Shown in pieces: positions 17,292 to 25,557 of a stretch of DNA of 64,000 nt. Origin of the DNA: Acidimicrobiales bacterium (GTDB taxonomy: Bacteria; Actinomycetota; Acidimicrobiia; Acidimicrobiales; Aldehydirespiratoraceae); NCBI GenBank assembly GCA_029246685.1, contig JAQWMR010000010.1, forward strand, positions 248,001-312,000, given 5' to 3'. The position numbers and the translations under genes were made by a program. How positions within the stretch are numbered: the first letter of the stretch is position 1; each line of letters opens with the position of its first letter. Below the pieces are notes generated by a model, which did no database searches, had not been told where the DNA came from, and saw only the letters and a list, made by a program, of their open reading frames with translations.

Positions 17292-18122
17292 TCAGTAGTC
17301 GGTGTCGCCGCCGATTCGCCAGAGCGTGGCGTCGTAGTCGGCTTCCAGGAGTTCGTCGACGACGGCCGCTTCGACACCGACGTCCTGCGAGGCGGTGATC
17401 ATCTCGCCGCCGGTCGGCACGGTGTCGCGAGACGGCCACGTCTCGGGCTTCCAGACCCCGGCTCGGCGAAGCGCTTTGCCGCAATGCATGAAGCATTCGT
17501 CCACGTCGATGACGATGGCGGACATCGGGCTGCGCAGTCGACCTTGCAGGTGGGGGCAGACGTCGAGGCGGTCGGTGGTGTCGTAGACGAGCGTGGTGTT
17601 GGTACGAGCCGCGAGCGAGTCCCACGGTGACGTGCGTAGCCCTGCCTTTGTCGCGTGATCGCCGGTGGCGAGCACGAGCTCGAGGACAGGATCGACCGCG
17701 TCGACGAGGTGGAGTTCCATCGGCTGCATCGACAGGTGCTTCGTGAACGCTTCGCGGATCACTTCGATCGCGGCGGCTTCGGTTGATGCGACGTCGATGG
17801 CGCCATCAAGCTCTCGAAGCACCGCGCGTTCCTGCTTCTCGTCGTGCAGCTCGCGTTCGGTGTTGGACAACCGCCGGTTCGACGAGCGCTCACGCTCTCG
17901 GTGAGGGCTGATGAGACCGAAGTGCGTGGTGAGCGCCGTCGCCAATGCTGCGACGATGGCCGGCGCGACGATGCAAGCCATCCCGAGGGTGGTGCCAGGG
18001 TCCCCTGCAATCACTGTCGCGACCCCGGCCGCGAGCGCGACAGGAATGGCAACCGCGGCCGCGAGAAGGGCGGTGCGGTCGCTCCAACGGGTCTCGGCGG
18101 TGCGACGCGACTTCACTTCCAC
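17292..18122 (-). CDS. Membrane protein with coiled coil, GAF-like domain and PNPOx-like tail
   Basis: This 276-residue protein starts with two transmembrane helices (about 18-40 and 45-66), then has a charged coiled coil (75-105), then a domain with the CPHLQGRLRSP element common in GAF domains of sensor proteins. The last 60 residues contain ECFMHCGKALRRAGVWKPETWPS. That looks like the C-terminal HC-KAL-R-LW-P element of pyridoxamine-5'-phosphate-oxidase-like proteins. No kinase, cyclase or DNA-binding output is present. It may be a small-molecule or redox sensor; the role is open. The start is GTG. Confidence 0.55.
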   Translation of the reverse strand: MEVKSRRTAETRWSDRTALLAAAVAIPVALAAGVATVIAGDPGTTLGMACIVAPAIVAALATALTTHFGLISPHRERERSSNRRLSNTERELHDEKQERAVLRELDGAIDVASTEAAAIEVIREAFTKHLSMQPMELHLVDAVDPVLELVLATGDHATKAGLRTSPWDSLAARTNTTLVYDTTDRLDVCPHLQGRLRSPMSAIVIDVDECFMHCGKALRRAGVWKPETWPSRDTVPTGGEMITASQDVGVEAAVVDELLEADYDATLWRIGGDTDY

Positions 18123-18163
18123 TCTTATCGCTATCTTTTCGGCGCATTTGAGCGGGGAGGACT

Positions 18164-18306
18164 GGAACCGGTTCCGGGCCGATCGTCACGCCTGCCGGTC
18201 ATTTGGCTCCTGGCTGATCCGACCCGGCCGATAGTGGCAGAGGGGTTGTCAGAATCCCCGATGATCCGTACTCTCATGGAATGCGCTTGGTTACCGAAGA
18301 GTAACC
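18164..18306 (+). promoter_or_regulatory. Two dyad sites upstream of the acyl-CoA dehydrogenase
   Basis: GGAACCGGTTCC (18164-18175) is a perfect 12-bp palindrome. Nearer the gene, GGTTAC-N6-GTAACC (18289-18306) is a perfect dyad about 50 bp before the start codon. TTAC/GTAA dyads are typical operators of TetR-type regulators of fatty acid breakdown in actinobacteria. The regulator is not in the window, unless the unrelated TetR gene near 1.9 kb binds here. Confidence 0.4.
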
Positions 18307-18354
18307 GAGCGCCCATCAACCGTTTCCGGCCCTGCCGTATCGAGGAGGCCCCCG

Positions 18355-19569
18355 ATGCCCAAGTTCTCACTTGAGCTCAACGAAGACCAGCTCCAGATCC
18401 AGAAGTGGGTCCATGAGTTCGGTGTCGACGTGATTCGTCCCGCTGCTTCCGAGTGGGATGAGCGCGAGGAGTTCCCGTACCCGATCGTCGAACAGGCCGC
18501 CGAGATCGGCCTCTACGGCTGGGAGTTCATGGCCGAAGGCATGATGGGCGACCCCACCGGCCTCACGATGCCGGTCGCCATCGAAGAACTGTTCTGGGCC
18601 GACGCCGGTATCGGCATGGCCATCATGGGCACCGGCCTCGCCGCCGCCGGCATCGCCGCTTCGGGCACGCCCGAGCAGGTCATGGAGTGGGTGCCCCAGT
18701 GCTACGGCACGCCCGACAAGCTTGCCCTCGGCGCCTTCGCCGCCAGTGAGCCCGACGCCGGCTCCGATGTGAACGGCTACCGCCTCCGCGCCGTCTACAA
18801 AGAGGCCAAGGACGAGTGGACCCTCAACGGCACCAAGGCATGGATCACCAACGGCGGCATCGCCGACATCCACGTCGTCGTCGCCGTGGTGGACCCTGAG
18901 CTCGGCTCGAAGGGCCATGCCAGCTTCATCGTCCCGCCGAACACGCCGGGTCTGTCGATGGGCCAGAAGTACAAGAAGCACGGCATCCGTGCTTCGCACA
19001 CGGCCGAGGTCGTCCTCGACGACGTCGTCGTCCCGGGCCACTGCCTGCTCGGCGGCAAGGAGAAGCTCGACGAGCGGATCGCCAAGGTGCGCCGCGGTGA
19101 GAAGAGCAACTCCCAAGCCGCGATGCAGACGTTCGAGGCCACCCGCCCCGCCGTCGGCGCCCAGGCCCTCGGTGTCGCCCGCGCCGCCTACGAGTACTCG
19201 CTCGAGTACGCCAAGGAGCGCCACGCGTTCGGCCGAGCGATCATCATGAACCAGTCGATCGCCTTCATGCTCGCCGACATGGCGACCGAGATCGACGCCA
19301 CCCGCCTGCTGATCCACCGTGCCGCCTGGCTCGGTAAGAACGGCAAGTTCCAGAACGCCGAAGGTTCGATGGCCAAGATGAAGGCCGGCCGAGTCTCCGT
19401 GTGGGTCACCGAACGCGCGATCCAGATCCTCGGCGGCTACGGCTACACCCGCGAGTACCCGGTGGAGCGCTGGCACCGAGATGCGAAGATCCACGACATC
19501 TTCGAAGGCACCGAGCAGATCCAGCAGCTGGTGATCAGCCGGGCCATCTCGGGTCTGCGCATCGAGTGA
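18355..19569 (+). CDS. Acyl-CoA dehydrogenase
   Basis: This 404-residue flavoenzyme would oxidise an acyl-CoA to the 2,3-enoyl-CoA and pass electrons to ETF. FAD-binding signatures are FAASEPDAGSDV and WITNGG, with the arginine-containing RHAFGRAI. The catalytic base is E384 in IFEGTEQIQ, so it belongs to the short/medium-chain type with the glutamate in the usual place. GAGGAGG about 9 nt before the ATG is a strong ribosome-binding site. It stands alone as a transcription unit behind two dyad sites. Confidence 0.95.
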   Translation: MPKFSLELNEDQLQIQKWVHEFGVDVIRPAASEWDEREEFPYPIVEQAAEIGLYGWEFMAEGMMGDPTGLTMPVAIEELFWADAGIGMAIMGTGLAAAGIAASGTPEQVMEWVPQCYGTPDKLALGAFAASEPDAGSDVNGYRLRAVYKEAKDEWTLNGTKAWITNGGIADIHVVVAVVDPELGSKGHASFIVPPNTPGLSMGQKYKKHGIRASHTAEVVLDDVVVPGHCLLGGKEKLDERIAKVRRGEKSNSQAAMQTFEATRPAVGAQALGVARAAYEYSLEYAKERHAFGRAIIMNQSIAFMLADMATEIDATRLLIHRAAWLGKNGKFQNAEGSMAKMKAGRVSVWVTERAIQILGGYGYTREYPVERWHRDAKIHDIFEGTEQIQQLVISRAISGLRIE

Positions 19570-19666
19570 TCCTTCGTTGACGAGGGGCGATGCAGCTGTA
19601 CAACGCTGTGCGATCCGTGAACGCATCGACAACAATGTCGTCGTGGCTACGACTCGGCGAGCCGAC

Positions 19667-20005
19667 ATGTTTACCGCTGACGGTAGGCCGTCAGAGAATG
19701 ATCCTCGGGAGCACGGGCCGAGACTGGGCGACGAGCGACGACGCTGGTCGAATCTCTCCGCTGTCAGCGTCTGACCCTGGAACTGAAGTGCGCAGATCTC
19801 GACGCGGAGGCGATGGCACGACGTGCTGTCGAGCCCTCGACGATGTCGCTCCTCGGGTTGGTGCGACACCTGGCCGATGTCGAGCGTGAGACGCTCCGAG
19901 TAATGATGGCCGGACAGGACGTACCGCGGCTGTTCTGCTCCGATACCGATCGTGACGGTGACTTCGATGGAGCTGTTCCGGATCCGCTTGTGGGGTCCGG
20001 CAATC
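19667..20005 (+). pseudogene. DinB/DUF664 protein remnant (frameshifted, 3' truncated)
   Basis: From ATG 19667 the plus strand reads MFTADGRPSENDPREHGPRL and GDER. It then continues in another frame from about 19735 as TTLVESLRCQRLTLELKCAD, EPSTMSLLGLVRHLADVER, MAGQDVPRLF and DGDFDGAVPDPLV. This is the first two-thirds of a DUF664/DinB protein, a thiol-transferase-like family common in mycothiol-containing bacteria. One missing base explains the frame change. The rest of the gene is absent, and the sequence passes directly into the opposite-strand DUF3179 remnant. Confidence 0.75.
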
Positions 20006-20528
20006 GCCTCGCCGAGCGGCTGGCTCCAGATGCTGCCGGTGTCGTGGTCCCACCAGGTCATCGCGTTGCGATACAACGCGCCCTGCGTGCCGAAGATGAT
20101 CTCCTCACCATCGACCATCGCGGTCGCGCAGACCGGGCACCACGTGACGAGGATCGGCACTCCGCCGACCCGGTCGACAACCATCTCGCGTGAGTTGAGA
20201 AGGCTCACCGGGTAGGCGCGAGCGTGGCCGTCGACCTCCACGCCGATCACGTCCGAGTCGTCCGGCCAGGTGATCTCCTTCGCGCTGGCGAGCTCGGTTC
20301 GTAGATCGGCTCGATGAAGTCACGCGGAACCAACTGGACGAACTGGTCGAGTAGGTGGACGTCCGACGGCGACGGCGACGGCGGCGCTGGCGGCACGGCT
20401 CGCCGGTCGTCCTCGACGAGGGTGACGATCCCGGCGGCGGCCAAAGCGAGTGCGATCGCCAGAACGGCGATCCATGCACCGCGCCGTCGCGTCAGAAACG
20501 TAAGAGCAGCGATGGCACCGAAACCCGC
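20000..20528 (-). pseudogene. DUF3179 protein remnant (frameshifted, 3' truncated)
   Basis: The minus strand begins with a basic start and a hydrophobic helix (TRRRGAWIAVLAIALALAAA), a signal anchor. After a Pro/Ser linker it reads LVPRDFIEPIYEP. The frame then shifts at about 20295 and continues ELASAKEITWPDDSDVIG, HARAYPVSLLNSREMV, ILVTWCPVCATAMV and DTGSIWSQPLGEAIAGP. The paired cysteines in WCPVCATA are the DUF3179 signature. One lost G (GAACCGGAG to GAACCGAG) would explain the shift. The C-terminal half is missing. No ATG, GTG or TTG remains before the signal anchor. Confidence 0.75.
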
Positions 20529-20626
20529 TCAGAAGGCTGTCGCTTCCGATCACCTGGCGCCGCCGGAGGACGAAGGTCCCTTGCCGGACCTGCGGGATCT
20601 CCGAACACTGAGAGAAAGGAGGCACC

Positions 20627-21079
20627 ATGTCCCGAACAATGCCCATGCCGATCTGGGTCGGTCGCGACGGCCGAAGCCGCGTGGTGGTCGAGACGCCCGA
20701 CGTGGCAAAGCAGGTCGCGCTCGCCCGGATTCTCGACAAGTCTGGCTACGCCGTACTCAGCTGCCGTGGGCCGGAGGGGACCGACGATCGATGCGCGCTT
20801 GTCGAGCACGAGACGTGCAACGGCGTCGCCGGCGCGGATGTCGTCGTGCACGCCATGCGACCGCAGGACCCCCGAAATCGGGAGGTACTGCGCCACATTC
20901 TCGATCGCTATCCTGACGTTCCCATCGTTGTGGAGGCACCGCGTCCATACGTCGAACGCCACCCCGATGAGTTCGAGCGATGTCGGGTCGTCTTCCAGCC
21001 GATGACTGCGGAGATGCTCATCGAAGCGGTCGAGGAGGCGATCCGCGATCGCGCCGTGACGTCAGCCGACCAGGCCTGA
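20627..21079 (+). CDS. Small protein with receiver-like (Rossmann-like) fold, unrecognised
   Basis: The 150-residue protein follows a near-perfect ribosome-binding site (AAAGGAGG at 20615-20622). Alternating strands and helices (ALARILDKSGYAVLSCRG, GADVVVHAMRP, DVPIVVEAPRP, RVVFQPMTAEMLIEAVEEAI) fit a CheY/flavodoxin-like fold, but the usual receiver aspartate and lysine pattern is not clear. No family is assigned. The 3' end overlaps the convergent LLM gene by 18 nt. Confidence 0.6.
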   Translation: MSRTMPMPIWVGRDGRSRVVVETPDVAKQVALARILDKSGYAVLSCRGPEGTDDRCALVEHETCNGVAGADVVVHAMRPQDPRNREVLRHILDRYPDVPIVVEAPRPYVERHPDEFERCRVVFQPMTAEMLIEAVEEAIRDRAVTSADQA

Positions 21080-21880
21080 TAGCAGCTCCATTGACCGCAG
21101 CCAGTCGTCGACCGTCTCGCGCCAAGGGGCAGAGACGACGTGGGTCACGCCTGCATCCGCGTATGCCGCTGCCTCCTCGCGGATTACGCCATGGTCCATA
21201 CCCTGTGGGTCCCAACCGGTTCGGTACGAGATCGTGAACTCCGGCTCCGGTCGTTGTTCACGTATGCCGGCGATGATCGGGGCAAGGTCCTCCGGGGCCG
21301 TGCTGATCGCCTGAAAGCCGTTGCCTCGCTCCGCGGCGCGGCGGTACGTGACGGGCGAACCACCGCCGATCCAGATCGGGATCTCGCCAGTCGGCTTGGG
21401 AAGCACCTTCAGATCCTCGAACTTGTAGTGATCGCCGGCGAACGACGCCGGGTCGTCGCTCCAAACCGCTCGCATGATGTCGAGCGCTTCATCCATCCGC
21501 GGCCCGCGGTTCGTGAAGTCCTGATCGAGTGCAGCGAACTCGCCTTCGCTCCAGCCCACGCCGGCTCCGAGGATCACGCGACCGCCGCTGAGCTGATCGA
21601 GGCTGGCGAGCGAGTTGGCGAGCTGGAGTGGGTGGTACTGCGGAACCACCATGACGCTCGTGCCGAGGCCAATCCGCTCGGTGGCTGCGGCGGCCCAGGT
21701 GAGCGAGATCAGAGGATCGAACAGGAAGGCAGACGGGTAGGGCTGCGCAGCGGGTCGCACGATGTGATCGGACACCCAGACGTCGGCGAAGCCCATCGCC
21801 TCGGCTTCGCGGGCAACCCGGCTGATGGCATCTGCCCCCGCGGCTCGTCCGAACTGCGGAAGGTGAATGCCGAGGTCCAT
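21062..21880 (-). CDS. LLM-class F420-dependent oxidoreductase
   Basis: This is a 272-residue luciferase-like TIM barrel that would use reduced coenzyme F420. Family marks include MDLGIHLPQFG at the start, EAEAMGFADVWVSDHI, RIGLGTSVMVVPQYHPLQLA, LSGGRVILGAGVGWSEGEFA and IPIWIGGGS. The ATG at 21880 is chosen because the barrel begins there; the frame extends 12 codons further upstream. Substrates in this family range from tetrahydromethanopterin-like cofactors to xenobiotics and are not predictable here. Confidence 0.88.
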   Translation of the reverse strand: MDLGIHLPQFGRAAGADAISRVAREAEAMGFADVWVSDHIVRPAAQPYPSAFLFDPLISLTWAAAATERIGLGTSVMVVPQYHPLQLANSLASLDQLSGGRVILGAGVGWSEGEFAALDQDFTNRGPRMDEALDIMRAVWSDDPASFAGDHYKFEDLKVLPKPTGEIPIWIGGGSPVTYRRAAERGNGFQAISTAPEDLAPIIAGIREQRPEPEFTISYRTGWDPQGMDHGVIREEAAAYADAGVTHVVSAPWRETVDDWLRSMELLSGLVG

Positions 21881-21965
21881 GATGCGAGGCTCGCGGAACC
21901 CCATACGCCCGGGCAAGTCTCGACGACCTCGCCTTCATGCGAGCGAACGCTCGAACGTGCCGGTA

Positions 21966-23618
21966 TCAGCTGGCCAGGTCGACCCGGTCGCCGGACTCCA
22001 GGAGCTCGACAAGGAACTGGTCCGGTGTGGAGTAAAGCGTCCTTCGACCACACAGCCTCGTGTCCATGTCGGGCGGATCGGTGAAGGGGATCTCGCTGTA
22101 GCCCATGTCGGGCTCGAGCAGCGGATCGGTCCAGGCCGCGATCACGGGGAATCCACCGCACGTGAGTTCGGCGACCCGCGACGCGCGGGCGAGAATCTCG
22201 CGGGGGATCGGAAGCGCGAGGACCGACGACGGAATGCCGCGCGGCCCTGGGTCGAGGCTTCGGGCCTGCTTGATGATGAGCCCGCCGCTGTCGTCGTCGG
22301 CCCCGGCCGGCCAGCCGCTTGCCATCGTCTTGAGCTCGAAGCCCAGCGTGACGACATCGACGGCCTGCTCGGGGGAGAGGCCAGCGTTGACCTGGTCGCG
22401 CCACGTCTCGGTGGCGGCGCGGAGGTGAGCGACGAGTTCGTCGAGCGCGTCGTCGGAGAGAATCTCGTTGTCGGTGATCGTGGACGACTGCAACCGGCGG
22501 ATTGTCTCGAAGTCGCTGCCGACCTCCACCTCGATGACTTCGGGGAGATCGCGGGACGTCGGATCGGGGTTGGCCACGCTGACGGCGCCGTCCTGCACAT
22601 TGATGACAGCGGTGCCGATCCGATCGCTGCCGTCGGGAGCGAGGGTGAACGTGGCGACACCGTTGTTCTGCTCGAGCGCGTCATCGAACCGTGAGTGAAC
22701 GGTGACGCCCATCGTGCCGCTGCGGTGGTCGACCTTCTCTCGTCGGCGCTCCTTGTGCGCTTCGAAGCTCCAGTAGGAGGCCCACGTCTTCTTGATCGTG
22801 TACTCGACCGTGTCCTTGTGGTCCCCGGAGTCCGGCTGCGCGGCCGCATCGAGGAAGCCAGTGTTCGAGTTGTAGAGACCGGCGCCGTTGAAGCCCTCGA
22901 TGTCCTCGACGGACGACGACGAGCGGAACCGCAGCCCCTGCGTCACGTCGTAGTGGCCGAAGGTGGACGTCAAGTCGGCGGTGATCTCTGCGAGCGTCGA
23001 CGGGTTCATCGCCTGGGCCCGGAAGTACTGCTTGAAGCCGTCCGCCGCGAGCACGTCGCCGAGAATGGTGCCCGGCGGGTGCGCGGCCGCCAGCTCCAGG
23101 CCGTACTCCAGGTCGCGCGGCGCGCTGTAGAACGACGCATAGTCCGTGGGCCCCTCGAGGAAGAGGAATCGGGCCCGCGGATCGTCCTCGAAGTCGTTGT
23201 TGTTGAGCACCGCGTTGAGCGTGCCGCTGACCAGTTCGAGATGCTCGAGGTACGGCTTCACGGTGATCGCCATCGGCGTGGGCGGCGTGGGGAGGCCTGA
23301 CGTGTTGAGGAGCGCGACGAAGCCGGCGGACTTGCCGCCGATCACGGGTCGCCAGTCGTCGAGCTGGGCATCGGAGGTGATTGCGTCGGCGAGGATCCGG
23401 AGATCGATCGTGGTCGCCATCACGTCGGTGTCGACGGCCGGGACGCGGATCGTCGACTGGTCCAGACGTGTCTGCCAGTCGTCGAACTCGTCCCGGTCGA
23501 TGATCGTGATCTCCACGTCGTCGCCTTCCACCACGACGACGACGTTGTCGGCCGGATGCAACGTGACAGTTCGGTTGGTTGGCCCCGCGGCCATGAGCGC
23601 GACGATACTGGCGCTCAC
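21966..23618 (-). CDS. PEP/pyruvate-binding (PPDK N-terminal-like) domain protein
   Basis: The protein has up to 550 residues from a GTG at 23618; ATG 23594 would remove 8 residues. Two signatures of the ATP-grasp domain of PEP synthase/PPDK are seen: VIGGKSAGFVALLN near residue 93 and RFRSSSSVEDIEGFNGAGLY near residue 230, the latter carrying the phosphate-binding RSS-ED motif. The phosphohistidine domain and the PEP-utilising barrel of PPDK are absent. It may phosphorylate another substrate or be a relic of a larger enzyme. It is divergent from the PPOX gene with only 28 bp between starts. Confidence 0.6.
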   Translation of the reverse strand: MSASIVALMAAGPTNRTVTLHPADNVVVVVEGDDVEITIIDRDEFDDWQTRLDQSTIRVPAVDTDVMATTIDLRILADAITSDAQLDDWRPVIGGKSAGFVALLNTSGLPTPPTPMAITVKPYLEHLELVSGTLNAVLNNNDFEDDPRARFLFLEGPTDYASFYSAPRDLEYGLELAAAHPPGTILGDVLAADGFKQYFRAQAMNPSTLAEITADLTSTFGHYDVTQGLRFRSSSSVEDIEGFNGAGLYNSNTGFLDAAAQPDSGDHKDTVEYTIKKTWASYWSFEAHKERRREKVDHRSGTMGVTVHSRFDDALEQNNGVATFTLAPDGSDRIGTAVINVQDGAVSVANPDPTSRDLPEVIEVEVGSDFETIRRLQSSTITDNEILSDDALDELVAHLRAATETWRDQVNAGLSPEQAVDVVTLGFELKTMASGWPAGADDDSGGLIIKQARSLDPGPRGIPSSVLALPIPREILARASRVAELTCGGFPVIAAWTDPLLEPDMGYSEIPFTDPPDMDTRLCGRRTLYSTPDQFLVELLESGDRVDLAS

Positions 23619-23646
23619 CGTCCGCCGTAGTCGACAGGAGTTTCTC

Positions 23647-24156
23647 GTGGGACAGAACCAGCGTGCTCAGATCACGATGACCGACGAAGAGATCGAGGTC
23701 TTCATCGAACAGAGCCGTACGGCGACGATGGCCACCGTCGGCCCGAACGGCGCGCCCCACCTGGTGGCGATGTGGTACGCGTGGCTCGACGGAACCGTCT
23801 GGTTCGAGACCAAGGCGAAGGCCCAAAAGGTCGTCAACCTCCGTCGCAACGATCGCCTCTCCGTGATGATCGAAGACGGCCTGACCTACGACCAGCTGCG
23901 GGGCGTCGCCCTCGAGGGGTGTGGCATCGTCATCGAAGATCCAGACGAGATCTGGCGTATGGGCGTGAACGTCTTTGAGCGCTACAACGGGCCGTACAAC
24001 GAAGACATGAAGCCGCACGTCGAGATGATGTTGCAGAAGCGCGTTGCCGTGAAGCTCGAGATCGAACGCATCCGCACATGGGATCACCGCAAGCTCGGCT
24101 TTGGCTCGATGGACCTCACCGGAACCACCGCGCCATACGTCAACGGTGCCGGCTAG
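23647..24156 (+). CDS. PPOX-class (split beta-barrel) F420/FMN-dependent oxidoreductase
   Basis: This is a 169-residue pyridoxamine-5'-phosphate-oxidase-like split barrel. TATMATVGPNGAPHLVAMWYAW and VWFETKAKAQKVVNLRRNDRLSVMIEDG are the cofactor-binding strands typical of actinobacterial F420-dependent members. CAGGAG sits 6 nt before the GTG at 23647, which fixes the start; the longer upstream frame is antisense to the neighbouring gene. The substrate is unknown. Confidence 0.85.
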   Translation: MGQNQRAQITMTDEEIEVFIEQSRTATMATVGPNGAPHLVAMWYAWLDGTVWFETKAKAQKVVNLRRNDRLSVMIEDGLTYDQLRGVALEGCGIVIEDPDEIWRMGVNVFERYNGPYNEDMKPHVEMMLQKRVAVKLEIERIRTWDHRKLGFGSMDLTGTTAPYVNGAG

Positions 24157-24193
24157 GTTCCGAGCGCGGCTTGGCGCCGTTGCGACAGGGCTA

Positions 24194-24610
24194 ATGGCAT
24201 GGGCCCATGGACCTCACGCGTGCGACATGGGTGTTGCCGGTGGGTTCGTGCTGCACAACGCGGATCACGTGCGCCGTGGCTTCGATGTCGTCCGTGACGG
24301 TGTGATCGTGGGCGGCACGCTCGCGGCAATGTTGGTCGCAGTGCTCTTCACGGTCGTCGTGTCCCGCCACGCTTCGGCGCCGGCAGTGGCGGCAGTCGTC
24401 GGGCTTGGTCTGGTCGTCGGCGTGTCGGCGGTGCACCTCTTGCCGGGCTGGCTCGGAACGCTCAGCGATTCGCTACCAGACGGCGATGTCGACGGCCTTA
24501 CATGGGTCGCGGTACTTACTGAGATTCTCGGTGCCGCGCTCGTCGGCGTGGTCGGACTGCAGGTCCTGCGGCGCAACGACTACGCGTTCGCGATCGACGA
24601 CTGGGACTGA
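24194..24610 (+). CDS. Small membrane protein, hypothetical
   Basis: This is a protein of about 138 residues with three or four hydrophobic segments (GVIVGGTLAAMLVAVLFTVVV, AAVVGLGLVVGVSAVHLL, VAVLTEILGAALVGVVGL). The LHNADHVRRG motif before the first helix and HLLPGW between helices place two histidines near the membrane. ATG 24194 has a weak AGGG upstream. A GTG at 24146, overlapping the previous gene, is an alternative start. No family is assigned. Confidence 0.55.
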   Translation: MAWAHGPHACDMGVAGGFVLHNADHVRRGFDVVRDGVIVGGTLAAMLVAVLFTVVVSRHASAPAVAAVVGLGLVVGVSAVHLLPGWLGTLSDSLPDGDVDGLTWVAVLTEILGAALVGVVGLQVLRRNDYAFAIDDWD

Positions 24611-24613
24611 CCG

Positions 24614-25516
24614 CTAGTCGGCCTGCTTGGGCTGCTCGTCGGCGGTCCGGTAGTCGTCGTAGGGCTCGTCGCGTTCGCTCAGGGTCGCGGTCAGTCCCTT
24701 GGACTGGACGCTCCCGATGAAGTCGCGCATCGACTGTTGATGGATGCCGAGGGAGCACAACTCGGTGCCCTGCCGGATGCCGGTGCGCATGCCCATGACC
24801 TCCATCTGGCGATGGACGACCCGCTTGTTCAGCTGCAGCATGTCGGACGGAGTCTGGGCGACCCGAGCAGCCACCTCGAGGACCTTCTCGGACAGGTCCT
24901 CAGCCGCGAATGCCGCGTTGGCCCAGCCGTACTCGACGGCCTCGAGCCCGGAGACCGAGTCGCCGGTGAGCATCATCTCCATCGCTTTGCGCATGCCCAT
25001 GAACCAGGCGTGGAAGTGCATGTCGGGCACGCCGAAACGGGTGGCGGGGTAGCCCATTTGGGCATCCTCCGCGACGTAGACGAGGTCGCAACAGGTCGCG
25101 AGCTCCGAGCCGCCGGCGAGGCAGTATCCGTGGACCTGCGCGATGACCGGCTTCGCCAGGTCCCAGATGCTCATCCAGCCCTCGGTGACGTGGCGGGGCC
25201 ACTGGCCCTCGCCCGATGCGGTGAAGAACGGCAGCTCGTAGCCCTCGTTGCCGCCGGCGAGGTCGTAGCCCGCGGAGAACGATGGCCCGTCGCCTCGCAC
25301 GATCGACACCTTCACGTCGGGATCGTTGTCGGCGTCGCGCAGCGCGCCGAGGATCGCCCCACGCAGCGGGTGGATCAACGAGTTGCGTTTGTCGGCGCGA
25401 TTGAAGGTGATGCGACGAATACCTGGGATCGGGTCGTCGAGAAGCACCCACTGATGCTCGTCATCGACATCCGTTCCGCTGCTCGGACTGGCCTGTTCTT
25501 CCCCGTACTGAGACAT
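24614..25516 (-). CDS. Enoyl-CoA hydratase/isomerase family protein
   Basis: This 300-residue crotonase-fold protein has FNRADKRNSL, the oxyanion-hole strand SFSAGYDLAGG and the second oxyanion-hole region HGYCLAGGSELATCCDLVYV. The positions of the usual catalytic glutamates are not both acidic (FGVPDMHFHAW replaces the standard PE segment), so the reaction may not be simple hydration. It probably acts in acyl-CoA degradation with the several acyl-CoA dehydrogenases of the region. Confidence 0.85.
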   Translation of the reverse strand: MSQYGEEQASPSSGTDVDDEHQWVLLDDPIPGIRRITFNRADKRNSLIHPLRGAILGALRDADNDPDVKVSIVRGDGPSFSAGYDLAGGNEGYELPFFTASGEGQWPRHVTEGWMSIWDLAKPVIAQVHGYCLAGGSELATCCDLVYVAEDAQMGYPATRFGVPDMHFHAWFMGMRKAMEMMLTGDSVSGLEAVEYGWANAAFAAEDLSEKVLEVAARVAQTPSDMLQLNKRVVHRQMEVMGMRTGIRQGTELCSLGIHQQSMRDFIGSVQSKGLTATLSERDEPYDDYRTADEQPKQAD

Positions 25517-25557
25517 GTGGGGACCCTACGACGCGGCGCCCGATATCGAAAAACGGC

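Noticed and set aside
18367..20250. A 627-residue open frame on the minus strand
   Set aside because: Only its first 80 residues are real (DUF3179 remnant). The rest is antisense to the intact acyl-CoA dehydrogenase and has shadow composition.
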